Source: Pegoplata infirma | Taxonomy: Eukaryota > Arthropoda > Insecta > Diptera > Anthomyiidae | Reading direction: 5' to 3' | DNA: 64,000 nucleotides | NCBI GenBank assembly: GCA_963921195.1 | Contig: OY992536.1 | Location: 288,195,530-288,259,529, forward strand | Shown here: positions 19,970-30,969 of the stretch, one piece after another | How positions within the stretch are numbered: the first letter of the stretch is position 1 | How the letters are laid out: every line of letters starts with the position of its first letter | Notes under the pieces: model-generated | What the model saw: the letters and a program-made list of their open reading frames with translations, nothing else | Databases searched by the model: none | What the model was told of the DNA's origin: nothing | Made by a program: the position numbers and the translations under genes

Positions 19970-20880
19970 GAAGCGAAAAGAAAGAAAAGTGCTTGTTCAG
20001 AATTTCTCAGTTGCTTTCACAAGCTTGAGAAAATCAGACAAGGGAAGTCCATGGACCGTGTCCATAGACAGAATATCAGAACCCAATATCCGCAGTCTAG
20101 CCCTTGAGAACGCTGGACAACAACAGACGTAATGTTCAGTTGTGTCATCATCCTCAAGACAAGCCACGCATAATGGGTCTGATAAGACACCTAATCTCGT
20201 CATATGATGAGCACAGGCATTGTGTCCCGTAATTATGCCAGTAAGTCTGCGACTTACTTACATGCCAACTCATTTGACCATCTTTCCATGAAAGTTGCTT
20301 TCATATGAGAGTTGATCCAACGCATCAGCCATGTCAAGCCAATACCAATTTGAGGTTCCGGATAGTAATGAATTGTATCAGATCCACGATTTGCCAAAGA
20401 GTCGGCAATCTCGTTTCCCCGTATTCCCCTATGACCCGAAACCCACAGAAGACTGACGCTATTCCCACATGAGACCTAATTGAGCCTGCGTCTACATTCC
20501 TGGACAATTTTGGATGAAGTGACTGGAGATTCAAGTGCATTGAGCGCAGCCTGGCTGTCACTGCAAATACTGATTCTCCTATTATTCCATCTGTTCCCAA
20601 TTATCAAGGTCGCTACGTCCAAAATAGAAAATATTTCAGTCTGAAATACTGTAGCCATTTTTCCCATAGCAATATAGCATTTGGTTGCATCGTCCAAATA
20701 CCAGCCAGACCCAGAGCCATTTAACGTACTGGATCCATTCGTGTAGAAAGTATCCGTGTAATTTTCCAGTAGGTCTGCTGGGTTTCCCCATTCTTCACTA
20801 CACGGAAATATTACACTAAACTTCCTACCAAACTAGATGCAAGAGGTTGTACTGTCCAAAGGCATAGAAAACATCGGACA
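19970..20880 (-). pseudogene. RNase H and C-terminal end of a non-LTR retrotransposon ORF2
   Basis: On the minus strand three frames together give an RNase H domain and a C-terminal cysteine motif. The start region reads FYTNGSSTLNGSGSGWY, where the usual first Asp of TDGS is Asn. VFQTEIFSI and ICSDSQAALNAL supply the Glu and second Asp, and LLWVSGHRGIRGNEIADSLA supplies the His/Asp end. The tail holds CVACLEDDDTTEHYVCCCPA, a C-x2-C...H-x4-C-like motif. Frame breaks near 20470 and 20210 and the Asn change show it is dead. RNase H in ORF2 points to the I/LOA/R1 group and not to Jockey proper. The reverse transcriptase part is missing. Confidence 0.75.
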
Positions 20881-20963
20881 AAGTTCCGATAGCCTATTGA
20901 ACAGACGACCATGTCCCACATTGTACTCCCCATACCATGCACATTGTACTCCCCATACCCATG

Positions 20964-22034
20964 CACTCAAAAAAAAAGTGAACTAAAATCTGGGAAAATT
21001 AACTCAATTTTGAGAAAAAGAGGGAATGATTTGGCTCCAAAGATTTTTTTTCTTGGTTTTAGTTCATAATTTTCCCAAAAATAAGGAAAACAAAGTTATT
21101 TAATTTTAAGCCAATTTTAACTAGAAAATGGGAAAAATTATACTTCACATTTTAGAAATAGATTGGGTCTAGACCCTTGACCCATGGGTTCGGACCCCAT
21201 TTAACTCGAGACCCCGTTGGGTCCTTTAAGGGTCCCCATAGATTTTGAACCAAAATTTGTGTCCGTTTCGCTCTAATTTGCTTAGTTTTTGAGATACGGT
21301 AATAAGGGGCCTGATAGGGTCTGGAGAATCTTAAAAACCGGATAACTTAAAAACTATTAATCGGATGGCTTTCGGGTATTTTGCGGAAGTGTTCTACGAG
21401 TCAAGAGCTACAAAAATGCCGTTGGACGTTTGACAGTATTTACCGAGATATGTGTATATATAAAATCTCGGGAATTTCAAATTTTAGATCTAAAATTAGG
21501 GTCTTGAGACCCCGACAGATATGCAGAGCTAGGCTATTCCGTATTTTTCTTTGTAGTCTTTCTTTTGAAAATTTCATCCGTTTCGCTCTATCTCGCTTAG
21601 TTTTCGAGATATCGCCATTTTGAATTTTTAACTAAATTCTAAGAAGTTATTTACTAAATTCTCAGAAGTCATTAACTAAATTCTTAGAAGTACACTTCCT
21701 CAATTCAAAGAAGAGAAATACGATGATGTTTTTTTTAGTAAATTTTAACTAAACTTGAACTAAATTGTTTTTTAAGAAATATATCTTAAAAATAAAGTAC
21801 GATTCTTAGATTTGTGTAAAATTTCTTTGGCAATAAGAATTTTTTTCCTAATATTTAAAAAATCCATTTAAAGAAAACTATGAACTAATTATAAGTAAAT
21901 GAACTAAAATTTTTTCCTCATAGTTAAGAAAATTTCTCATTTTTAAGTTAAATTTAACTAAATTTTAGGAAAATTCATAAAAAATTTTCAAAGACATTTT
22001 TTCCTTAAATTTAGTTATGTCTTTTTTTTCAGTG
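20964..22034. mobile_element. Family M TIR element, copy 2
   Basis: It begins CACTCAAAAAAAAAGTGAAC and ends GTCTTTTTTTTCAGTG, whose complement is CACTGAAAAAAAAGAC. Subterminal regions carry TTTAACTAAATTTT and AATTTTAACTAGAAAAT words, as at 11702-12998. The middle (21165-21625) is the unclassified GAGATACGGTAA repeat. A 25-bp direct repeat, CATTGTACTCCCCATAC, precedes it (20920-20960). Confidence 0.4.
21165..21625. repeat. Unclassified repeat (GAGATACGGTAA), copy 2
   Basis: Diverged direct copy of 19620-19912, with a longer left end (GGGTCTAGACCCTTGACCCA) and a third module GTTTCGCTCTATCTCGCTTA with GTTTTCGAGATATCG at the right. The frame 21381-21623 has no known domain. Confidence 0.5.
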
Positions 22035-24256
22035 TAGTTTGGCGGAAATTGAACGTTTAGTAAACCATATAACAAATGTTTGTAATAGGTCCCTAGATGT
22101 GACTAGCCCTTCTGCAAAGCCTGGGGGCAAAAAAAGCCATCTTGGTGGTTAAATGAGTTGCAGACGAGCCGAGATTCCTGCAGAAAGCTCATTAATTAGG
22201 CAAATGTCTTGCAGAGCGGAGGAGACTGGTCTGCATATAGGCTGTAACTTAAGTGTTATAAGAAGCTGATCCGAATTGCCAAATTTTATTCTTGGAAAAA
22301 CTTCTTTTTAAACATAGAGGACGTTTCTGAGGCATCCAGGCTGCGAAAAATTCTGGATCCTTCTCATTGCACCCTAGAATTCGCCTTCTAAACACACATT
22401 TTCCGGGCAATTCCATGACACCATTTCAAGCTTTGGAACCTTTTGACGCGCAAGCGTCGGAAATTGCTTCCGAAATAATCAATATGCTAATAATCTGGAC
22501 TATTAAAAGTTTCAGGCCCAATGAATCCCCTGGATCTGATGGCATAATCCCGGCTGAGATTCAGCAAATGTTTCTTGATATAGCGGAGGCTTTTAATAAT
22601 GTCATTCCAGACTCAATAATTGTGACATTGTCTGGTCTGGGAGTGAAGCGTGGGATCTTTTTAATGGTGGAAAATTCAGTTGCCAGTAGACGTCTGAAAT
22701 GGGAGCGTCTGTCATATCTTAAACAGAGCTTGTCTTGTTTACAAGAAAAATAAGATTCGTGCTTTTGATTCTATTTCTCCGGGCGGCACTGAAAACGCCT
22801 TCTCAGGTGGAGCCGAGTATCTTGGAGTATTTCTAAATAGGAAGTTGAACTTTAGGCGTATTATTAATGAACGGGTGAGAAAAGCAACGATTGCTTTATA
22901 TTCCTGTAAGAGCACCATTTGAAAACGATAGGATTTTAGCCCTCAAGTCGGTATTTGGATTCATACAGCAGCGCGTCCAATTCTGCTGTATTGAATCATT
23001 GTTTGGGGGCCTGCTTTAGAGATGAAAGTGAACTGTGTCTTTATCATGAAGATACAGAGAATGGCTTCGATGTGTATCAATGGTGCTCTTCGTATTACAT
23101 CTATGGCTGCATGAGAAATCCTCATTCACCTATTACCATTGGACATATAAGGTAGACAGTATGCGGCTACGTCAGCAATTGGACTCAATAGGACAATGGA
23201 AGATCAGTGATTGTGGCCATATCGGGATTTTGAAAAAGATAACAATACAAAAAAATATGGAATGTGCTCACTCTATGAGCCTGTTTGAGCACCAATTTAC
23301 CACTATGATACCGTCCAGAGAGTCTTGGATGAGGGGCATTCCGGGTGGTGGAGTCTTTATAATTTTATCCACAGATGGATCGAAGCTACAAAAGTGGGCT
23401 TTGGAGTCTATTTGAAAGAGCTTGCGATGAGCCCGGCTCAAAGATTGTCATATCATTGTAGTGCTAACCAGGCAGAGATGCTGGCAATAAAGGAAGTTCC
23501 TTATGACTTGTCGAGTTGCAATGTCTTGTCTACAACCGCAGCCAAGAACTATTTTGATAGTCAAGCCGCGGTCAAGTCCCTGGAGTCAATGTTTCTGAAA
23601 ACAAGATCTGCCCTTAACTGCCGCGCGTCTTTAAATAAGATGGCCAAGCATATTGACATACGATTCTTATGGGTCCCAGGGAATTGCAAAGCCGATGAGA
23701 TTGCAAGACTGGGAACTACCTTACAGATTCCAACAGAATCGAAATGTGTTATGCTTCCAGAAACTTGCAAACTAAATCTAAGGCTTTGTTCCGGGACGGA
23801 GACTAATTAGAGATGGGCATATGGCTGGACTTGTGAGACTATACGACAGATTTGGCCTTCTCTTAATCAGAATCGGACAAGTGAGCTGATATCGCTTCCA
23901 AAACCAGAAATGTCGACGGTGGATGCGGTGGATTACAGGACAAAAGGGAAGCACGCGGAGTGGTCAAATTTGCCGTAAAATGACTTTTGCCAGAGTTGCA
24001 TGGATAAGGAGGAGTTGAAAACTATCACACACTTAATCTGCCATTGCCAGGCACTTTCTGGTGAGAGACTTGCCTCTCTTTGACGGATGTCAAAATTCAA
24101 TGTCTTAGGAGTTTCATTTGAGCTCAAATTGGTTTAACGACAGGGACTAATAGGAAAACCTATAACAGTCCCATGTTATCACAATGGACCTCAGAGTCTA
24201 CGTGTGTTGACGTAAAACGTCAGCAGCCACTTACAACCTAACCTGACCCAACCTAT
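22035..24256 (+). pseudogene. LOA-like non-LTR retrotransposon, copy 1, decayed
   Basis: Conceptual reading with many stops and shifts gives the linker after the endonuclease (LAEIERLVNHITNVCNRSL), then the reverse transcriptase start IKSFRPNESPGSDGIIPAE, a jump over most of the polymerase to AFNNVIPDSIIVTLSGLGV, a thumb-like KATIALYSCKSTI, and RNase H. In RNase H, STDGSKL and NQAEMLAIKEV are in different frames, and the WVPG-NCKADE junction has lost the six residues that carry the catalytic His in copy 2 (WFPGHRDIPGNCKAGE). The 3' tail includes GACGTAAAACGTCAGCAGCC and ends in ACAACCTAACCTGACCC. Copy 2 (32308-35452) and copy 3 (44575-45330) share this tail. Confidence 0.75.
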
Positions 24257-25137
24257 CATATAATGCAAAATTACTCTTTACCTCCATCCAATATTTCTGA
24301 TCGGTTTTTTTTTCAAGGATGTTGAATACCTTGACCATATAAAGTTTTGTCGACATCTTTCTTGGGTAAATGTTAGTGTGTGTGTCTATGTATATCTTAC
24401 TTTCTAGGTATGCGACACACAATAATGTTATTTTTCGTTTGATAAATGAATTGAAACTGTTTAATTACTCCCCAAACTGTCGTATAGACTTGAACTTTTC
24501 TCCATATCCTTATGCATAAGACCCATACATATGCAACTAGATGTGTGTGTGTGTCTGCGTATGTTGTATTTAAAGTATCTTGTGTAATATCCTTTTTGGT
24601 TTTCTTGTTGACTTGCTTACTGGTCCAGTAAGTAAATAACTTGACCGTAACATTTTCGGGGTTTTCGGGTTTTAAAACTTGGTACACACATATACACTTG
24701 TTACATGCATACATACAAACGTATGTGATAGTATGTTTATTTTATGTAATTTACCAACTCAAAAGAGTGGTCTTTCCATATATTTGTATAGTACGTAAAT
24801 ATTGTGTAAATGTCTTTCATGATATTTGCGTGTATGTGTCATCCTTGTTATTACTATTGTTTAGTCCATAAGAAATGTTACTTAATTTGTTAATGCTCCC
24901 TTGATGATTTTAACTGTATTTAAGTTTGGAGTTTAGTTTTCTTTTCTTTTTTTGGTAGATTTTAAAGTTATAATAAAAGAAACTATTTCGTTAGTTATAA
25001 TGGGGGCATTGGCTTTTATTTTTGAAAAATTACCCATTTCTGGTGTTAAAAAATATTAAATACAGCAATTTTATTTGATTTTTAAGACAAAGACGTAGCG
25101 CCCGGAGATCAAATTTTTGGATATTTGAAAATTAAAA
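24257..25137. other. AT-rich DNA with short TG/CA runs, no gene seen
   Basis: (TG)n near 24541-24553. Frames 24231-24422, 24397-24714 and 24641-24871 have no recognised domain and are full of T/Y/V residues from TG-rich DNA. Confidence 0.5.
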
Positions 25138-25445
25138 AGAAAACAAGTAGAGTGATAGTAAATTTTTTAACGTGAAAAAAATAAAATTTTTGATTAGAAA
25201 TATTTTATTTTGTGTAAAAAAAACTTTTTTTAAGTAATTTTTGAAAAAAAAAAAATAATACACAAACATTTTTTTGAGTGTAAAATTATTTTTTGAGTAT
25301 AAAATTTTTTTCGAGTGTATTTTTTTTAGTGTAAACATATTTTTGAGTGACAAAAATACGTTCTAAAATATTTTTGTGACTTACCAATGTTTTTAACGGG
25401 ATTTCCACACGTGAATTTAAGGTGAAACTCATATCTGACATCATA
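25138..25445 (-). mobile_element. HINE-B 3' end fragment
   Basis: AAAACAAGTAGAGTGATAGT is the reverse of the HINE-B tail, followed by ACGTGAAAAAAATAAAATTT and TTTTTGAGTGTAAAAT repeats like those at 7010-7300, and GTGACTTACCAATGTTTTTA with CACGTGAATTTAAGGTGAAA as in copies 1 and 2. The 5' half is absent and the hairpin is degraded. Confidence 0.6.
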
Positions 25446-25669
25446 TTTTTCAATTTTGATGCGCTAGGACGATTATTATTTTAAAATCGGTCTAAAGACT
25501 TCCGCGAAATCGATATTTAAAATTCAAAATAATTGCGGATTTTTTCCTACGTTCAAAAATTTTTCTTTTTCGTTGACCCAGTCATAGAGCTTGAGACGAG
25601 CTTTCATTTATTCATGGAGCCCTCCGGTAAAAGTTTTGGATTTTTTTGAAACTTTTAAAAAATGACATA

Positions 25670-26602
25670 TGAGGCATTCCACACCAAATGTCCAGCGAAA
25701 AAAAACGCGTGTACCGTAAACTTCTGAATAGGTTGTATGGATAGCCCTATATCACATTAACACGGAATGCACCACAATCTCAAAAATGTACATTTTTATA
25801 TAGTTTTGTATAGGCTATCGATTAATTTTTTTTTTTTTTTGAAAATTTTCAGAACCCGTTCTGAAATTTTACATTTTTTAAAATTGTCAATTTATTAAAA
25901 AACATGCCACTTTTTTTCTTTTTTATTTTCTTTTTTTTAAAGTTTACATGTTTGTCCATCCACACAAAAAAATTCAGAAACACGTTCTTCGTTTTTTTCG
26001 AGAAAATCACATTTGAACTTTAAATTTCATAACAATTTTGTAATTTGCTTGTATTTCTTTGTTTTAACGTTGCGAATGAGTAATATTTATGCAATTAATA
26101 ATACTCATTCGCAACGTTAAATCAAGAAAATACAAACAAATTACAAAATTGGTTTGAAATTTAAAGTTCAAATGCGATTTTCTCGAAAAAAACGAAGAAC
26201 GTGTTTCTGAATTTTTTTGTGTGAATGGACAAACATCTAAACTTTTAAAAAAAAATTTAAAAAAGAAAAAAAAAAGTGGCAAGTTTTTTAATAAATTGAC
26301 ATTTTTAAAAAACGGAAAATTTCAGAACGGGTTCTGAAAATTTTCAAAAAAAAAATTTTAATCGATAGCCCATACAAAACTAGATAAGAATGTAAATTTT
26401 TGAGATTAATCAAGGCAATTTGCCACAAATTGGACCATTTTTCCAATATTTGACCACGCCTTCTAAGCCCAGTTTTTGAAAATTAGAAAAACCAAAAAAG
26501 CAATTTTCTTAGTTCCATATATGGCTATCCAAATAACCTATTCAGACATTTACGGGACACATGTTTTTCTGTAGCGGGACATTTGGTGTGGAATGCCTCA
26601 TA
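25670..26602. repeat. Foldback element family F1b, copy 1 (933 bp)
   Basis: TGAGGCATTCCACACCAAAT on the left and ATTTGGTGTGGAATGCCTCA on the right, flanked by TA on both sides (25668-25669, 26603-26604). The arms meet near 26085 at AACGTTGCGAATGAG/CTCATTCGCAACGTT. The right arm has a block (CAATATTTGACCACGCCTTC and neighbours) that the left arm has lost. The end sequence resembles F1 (TGGGGCATTCCATGTCAAAT): TGRGGCATTCCAYRYCAAAT fits both. The frame 26064-26282 is an arm translation. Confidence 0.75.
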
Positions 26603-26628
26603 TTCGTCTGTGGCAGGCAGACGTTGGA

Positions 26629-27165
26629 CACACCCCTCTTTAAGCAAGTTTAGGTTGTGTTAAAATGGTGATTAAATCGGCTAATGGTATTTCACTCCTC
26701 TTTATTTTGAACTTTAAAAATCGTTAACTCGAAAATGCTAGCTGATTCTGTTTTCGAGTTATTGGTAAATAATTACACTGTTCGACAACAAAAACCTCGC
26801 AGTGAAATGTCCAACTGATTCATATAGATTTTGCTATCCTGAATCTAATTCTGCCATCCAATTTGTTCTAGCACGTACCGTTTTAGAGATATTCGCAGTT
26901 AAAAAGTCAAAAATCCAATAATTTGGCACTTCTGGGGGTCTACTGTTATGTTGCTTCCAACAAATAGGACTTGATTTCATATAAATTTTACCTCCTGATT
27001 CCAAAGCTGCAGTTTAAATTTTTCTTAGCAATAAATCGAAAACAGGATCAGCTAGGATTTTCGTGTTAACGATATTTAAAGTTCAAAATAAAGAGGAGTG
27101 AAATGCCATTAGCCGATTTGGTCACCATTTTAACACAACTTAAACTTGCTTAAAGAGGGGTGTGC
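26629..27165. mobile_element. TIR element with CACACCCCTCTTTAAGCA ends
   Basis: Near 26630 CACACCCCTCTTTAAGCAAG pairs with CTTGCTTAAAGAGGGGTGTG ending at about 27164. The pairing continues inward for about 100 bp (GGCTAATGGTATTTCACTCC and its near-complement). The interior holds TTTTAGAGATATTCGCAGTT and ATGTTGCTTCCAACAAATAG, words that recur around 38830-38900. No coding frame and no clear target duplication. Confidence 0.6.
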
Positions 27166-27203
27166 GGACATCATTAAAACATTTTGTTAGAATTTTTTAT
27201 AAC

Positions 27204-27509
27204 AGACCTGTTTTCGCATTACCGTATATTTGTTAACATTAACCGTTTCACCAAAAACGCATCCACGTTTAACAAAATGTACTTGGCATCACTGTTGTTG
27301 TGTGTCAAAATTTATTAAGGCAAACAAGAAAAAAGGTTTATGACTGTGATATAACAAGCAAAAAAGGGTTGTGTCTATGGTATTTTATTAAAAATGTGAA
27401 CTTGGCTTCACTTTTTATCGGAGCTACAAATTAATGTCGCTAAAAATACGCGTGGATAATTTTAAATTTGTATGGGTAAGCGTATATACGGTTATGCGAA
27501 AACAGGGCT
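27204..27509. mobile_element. 306-bp TIR element with CCTGTTTTCGCATAACCG ends
   Basis: AGACCTGTTTTCGCATTACC at the left and GGTTATGCGAAAACAGGGCT at the right pair over about 25 bp with two mismatches. Both ends continue with GTATAT. I see no target duplication (no TTAA). Non-coding. Confidence 0.55.
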
Positions 27510-27944
27510 AATATTATATAATAGTCGCTATAGGGATAAATAATATAAATTTGAAGTTGTTTAAAGTGGCGGCTAGCCATTCAAATCACTTTAATTAAAA
27601 TTACAGTTATGTTGATCACTGCATTTTTAAAAAAAAAACTTTAAAATTGCGCTCGCTTTTAAAAATTTTAATTTAAAACCATCTTAAAGTTGTGATGCCA
27701 CAAAACTTTAATAAAACCAGCAACTAAAGTAGCATTTAATAAGGTTTATTTATGAAAGAAGAAATAAATAAATGAAATTGTAAAATACGAAAACAATATA
27801 AAGCAATATTAAGAAAATTAAGGATAAGTAACGAAGAACAGAAAATAACAATTTCTGGTTGTTAGTTATAGAAACATAACTTGTATGTAAGTACAATGTG
27901 GTCAGAATGTATAGAGATTTAGGCAAGGAATACCATTACAATCG
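27510..27944. other. AT-rich DNA, no gene seen
   Basis: No element ends or coding potential seen. Confidence 0.45.
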
Positions 27945-28106
27945 ATCTTTTTCGAATTACAATTGATCGTTTTCGAATTACAATTAATCTATTTCGAATT
28001 ACAATTAATCTTATCCGAATTACAAACAATCTTTTTCGAATTGCAAATGATCTTTTTCGAATTACAGTGGATATTTTTTGAATTACTAATGGAATCTTCG
28101 CAAAAA
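27945..28106. repeat. 21-bp minisatellite (CTTTTTCGAATTACAATTGAT)
   Basis: Seven imperfect units of ATC-TTTTTCGAATTACAAT. The open frame 27963-28178 (FELQLIYFELQLI...) only translates it, since 21 bp keeps frame. The inverted word CAATTGTAATTCGAATAAG recurs at 28741-28759, just beyond the HINE fragment, which suggests that repeat DNA of this kind also lay on the far side. Confidence 0.7.
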
Positions 28107-28371
28107 TCCGCGATTTTTTATTTTTTTTGTCAAAAAATATGTTCGTACTTCACATATGTCAACCAGCAGCCGAATTAAAGCATTTTGTATTTTTAGGTTA
28201 TGTTGAATGTACTAAGATTTTTGAGGTATTCTTACATTTTCGTTCCTAACTTTTGAACCGCTGCACCAATATCGCTCAAATGCAATACCAAACTTTTCGG
28301 GAGAACTTCAAATAAATATGTTAAGTTTCACTTATCTCCGTGTAATATTTTGGCCGCGATCACCATTTCCA

Positions 28372-28738
28372 CAGACAGACGGACATCGCTAGAATGTCTT
28401 AAAATCAATCGGGGATCATGAAAAACACAAAACATCATTAAAAAGGTTTTTCAGAGATTGATTTTGTTCCTAGAGGGCGAACTTTTCATCCCCCTGGTCC
28501 GATTTTGGTCATTTACAAACTAAACCTGCCTAGTACATAAGACATATTCATACCTAAATTCGGGAGTCTAGCTTTTTTTTTGCTGCATCATGTTATTTAC
28601 AGAAAAACGGCCGGACATCGCTAGAATGTATTTAACCCGATCATTGATCCTTAATATAAACACTTTATGGCGTCGTAGACCGATTTTTTGATGCGCTACA
28701 CACTGAATTACATATTTTGGTTGAAGGATACAAAATGA
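28372..28738 (-). mobile_element. HINE-A 5' part, degraded
   Basis: Reverse reading gives TGTATCCTTCAACC, GCGCATCAAAAAATCGGTCT, CATTCTAGCGATGTCCG and the ACTCCCGAATTTAGG-AATATGTC module of HINE-A. A second GACGGACATCGCTAGAATGT at 28379-28398 shows that pieces of two HINE copies are joined here. The (GTCC)n is nearly lost. Confidence 0.55.
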
Positions 28739-28747
28739 TCAATTGTA

Positions 28748-29005
28748 ATTCGAATAAGTGAGAGTGTTACTTTCGGTTGTGCCGAATCTTTTATACATTC
28801 CAATATGTAAAAAAATTCAAAAATAAAAAAGCTTTGGAATGAAATTTTTCGTGGGGGAAGGGTCCGGAGGGATTTTTGGGGGACACCTCTCTCCTCGTCA
28901 TAAATGTTTGCACATTCATTTGTTATTATTTTTGGACTTAAGAAATACAGTTTTATTATTATTTTAATTATTTTGTTTTTATATCCACGCCTACAAAAGG
29001 AGACG
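28748..29005 (-). mobile_element. HINE-A 3' end fragment
   Basis: AAGTGAGAGTGTTACTTTCGG, the GTTGTGCCGAA hairpin remnant and TTTTATACATTCCAATATG are the reversed tail of HINE-A, followed by GGGGACACCTCTC and CCACGCC as in the copy at 17280-17460. Truncated before the 5' core. Confidence 0.5.
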
Positions 29006-29499
29006 GGCCGAAAAACGGTCTTGCTTAATTTCCCGGGTCAACAAGGAAAGTCTTTCAGAGGACACCCACCGATTTTCCTGAGACTTTCAGGTAAAAAGTT
29101 ACCTGATTTTTTAGCTGATCAATGTCAAATTTAAAAAAGGGTTGCCACCTTATGAAAAAATGTGGTCTATCGGAAAAATTCGAATAAAATCCTAACTAGC
29201 AGGAATTTCGCAAAACGGAAAAATGCGGGTCAGCCTAATTTTGATAGAGTTTATTACGTATACACCGAAAATTTTCATTATTGAAAATAAGGACTTAACG
29301 AAGTCGAACAGAATCGCTACACTATTCGATAGGGCTCCAAAAAGCCTTACGATTTTTATAAAATATTCATATAGGTGCTTTTAAAAAAATGTGAAAAATC
29401 CTCAAAAAACGAAAAAAAACACGTTTTTAGCGCATCCCTTAGACCCGCTAAATATAAAATGGGCAGCTAAGACACAACAGGTAACTCTTATTTTCCTTC
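29006..29499. other. Unassigned DNA
   Basis: No gene or element ends recognised. GGGTTGCCACCTTATGAAAA and CCGAAAATTTTCATTATTGA are ordinary-looking intergenic words. The frame 28904-29134 has no known domain. Confidence 0.4.
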
Positions 29500-29802
29500 C
29501 ATTTCCCATATGCAAGTTTCAGGATATGTGGGTTTCAGTGTCCAACTTAAGCTCGAAATTACGTTAGCTACAACCGGTATAAATATTGCTGCAATCAGTC
29601 CAGTACTTACGGAATGGCCGAATTATTAAAAATAAACCACTGTGAACCGTTGCGTATACGCCTCAGTATACTTAAAAATATACCGTTTTTAAGTTATTAT
29701 AATTAACTATAAAAAAAAACCTTGAGGGTTTTTGTTATGGAAACTGTCCACTTTCATTTGCTTTTGGTTTGATCCCATTCCGATTTTGGTTGTTGCACTG
29801 TG
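29500..29802 (-). mobile_element. CACAGTG-ended MITE, copy 3, truncated
   Basis: The right end is TTTTGGTTGTTGCACTGTG followed by TAA, the complement of the left end of copies 1 and 2. Inward are CTTAAGCTCGAAATTACGTT and TGCTGCAATCAGTCCAGTAC, which match copy 2 in reverse. The opposite end is lost at about 29500. Confidence 0.65.
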
Positions 29803-29983
29803 TAATTATTCATCGATGTACATCAGCGGTGCGCACACACATACTATAACATTTATGCTTGTGTGGGTAGTAGCAAGCAAAAAAATTTTATAGTGTACGT
29901 GTGTCGACAGCGCACAAGCAGCATTTTTTAGCCTATTCCCGCGGGAATAGGAATTACAAAAATGCCCATGACTGATGTACATA

Positions 29984-30969
29984 TGAGGCATTCCACACCA
30001 AATGTCCCGCTACAGAAAAACATGTCTCCCGTAAATTTCTGAATAGGTTGTTTGGATAGCCCTATATGTAACTAAGAAAATTGCGTTTTTGGTTTTTCAA
30101 ATTTTCGAAAACTGGGCTTAGGAGGCGTGGTCAAATATTGGAAAAATGGTAAAATTTGTGGCGAGTTGCCTTGATTAAATATTTATCACATTAATACGGA
30201 ATGCACCACAATGTCAAAAATTTACGTTCTTATACAGTTTTGTATGGGCTATCGATTAAAATTTTTTGTTTTGGAAAATTTTCAGAATCCGTTCTGAAAT
30301 TTTTCATTTTTTAAAAAAGTCAATTTATCAAAAATCCGGCCACTTTTTTTTAATTTTTTTTAGATGTTTGTCCATCCACAAAAAAAAAATCAGAAACGCG
30401 TTTTTCGTTTTTTTTTTTCGAGAAACTTGCGTTTGAATTTTAAATTTCATAACAATTTTGTAATTTGCTTATATTTTCTTATTTTAACGTTGCGAATGAG
30501 TATTATTAATTGCATAAATATTACTTATACGCTCTGTTGAAACAAGAAAATACAGGAAAATTACTAAATTGTTATAAAATTTAAAATTCAAATGCAATTT
30601 TCTCGAAAAAAAAACGAAAAACGCGTTTCTGATTTTTTTATGTGGATGGACAAACATCTAAACTTATTAAAAAAAAAATTTAAAAAAAAGTGTCCAGATT
30701 TTTGTTAAATTGTATAAGAATGTAAATTTAAAAGATTGTGGTGCATTCCGTTATAATGTGATAAATATTTAATCAAGGCAACTCGCCATAAATTTGAACA
30801 TTTTTCCAATATTTGACCACGCCTCCTAAGCCCAGTTTTTGAAAAATTGAGAAACCAAAAACGCAATTTTCTAAGTTCCATATTGGGCTATCCATACAAC
30901 CTATTCAGAAGTTTACGGTACACGTGTTTTTTTTTTTTTTTTGCTGGACATTTGGCGTGGAATGCCTCA
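29984..30969. repeat. Foldback element family F1b, copy 2 (986 bp)
   Basis: TGAGGCATTCCACACCAAAT at left and ATTTGGCGTGGAATGCCTCA at right, one mismatch. TA precedes, TG follows. Both arms keep the CAATATTTGACCACGCCT block, so copy 2 is more complete than copy 1 (25670-26602). The arms meet near 30500 at AACGTTGCGAATGAGTATTA. Confidence 0.72.

Noticed and set aside
27963..28178. 71-codon FELQ repeat protein
   Set aside because: A 21-bp minisatellite keeps one frame open by its period.
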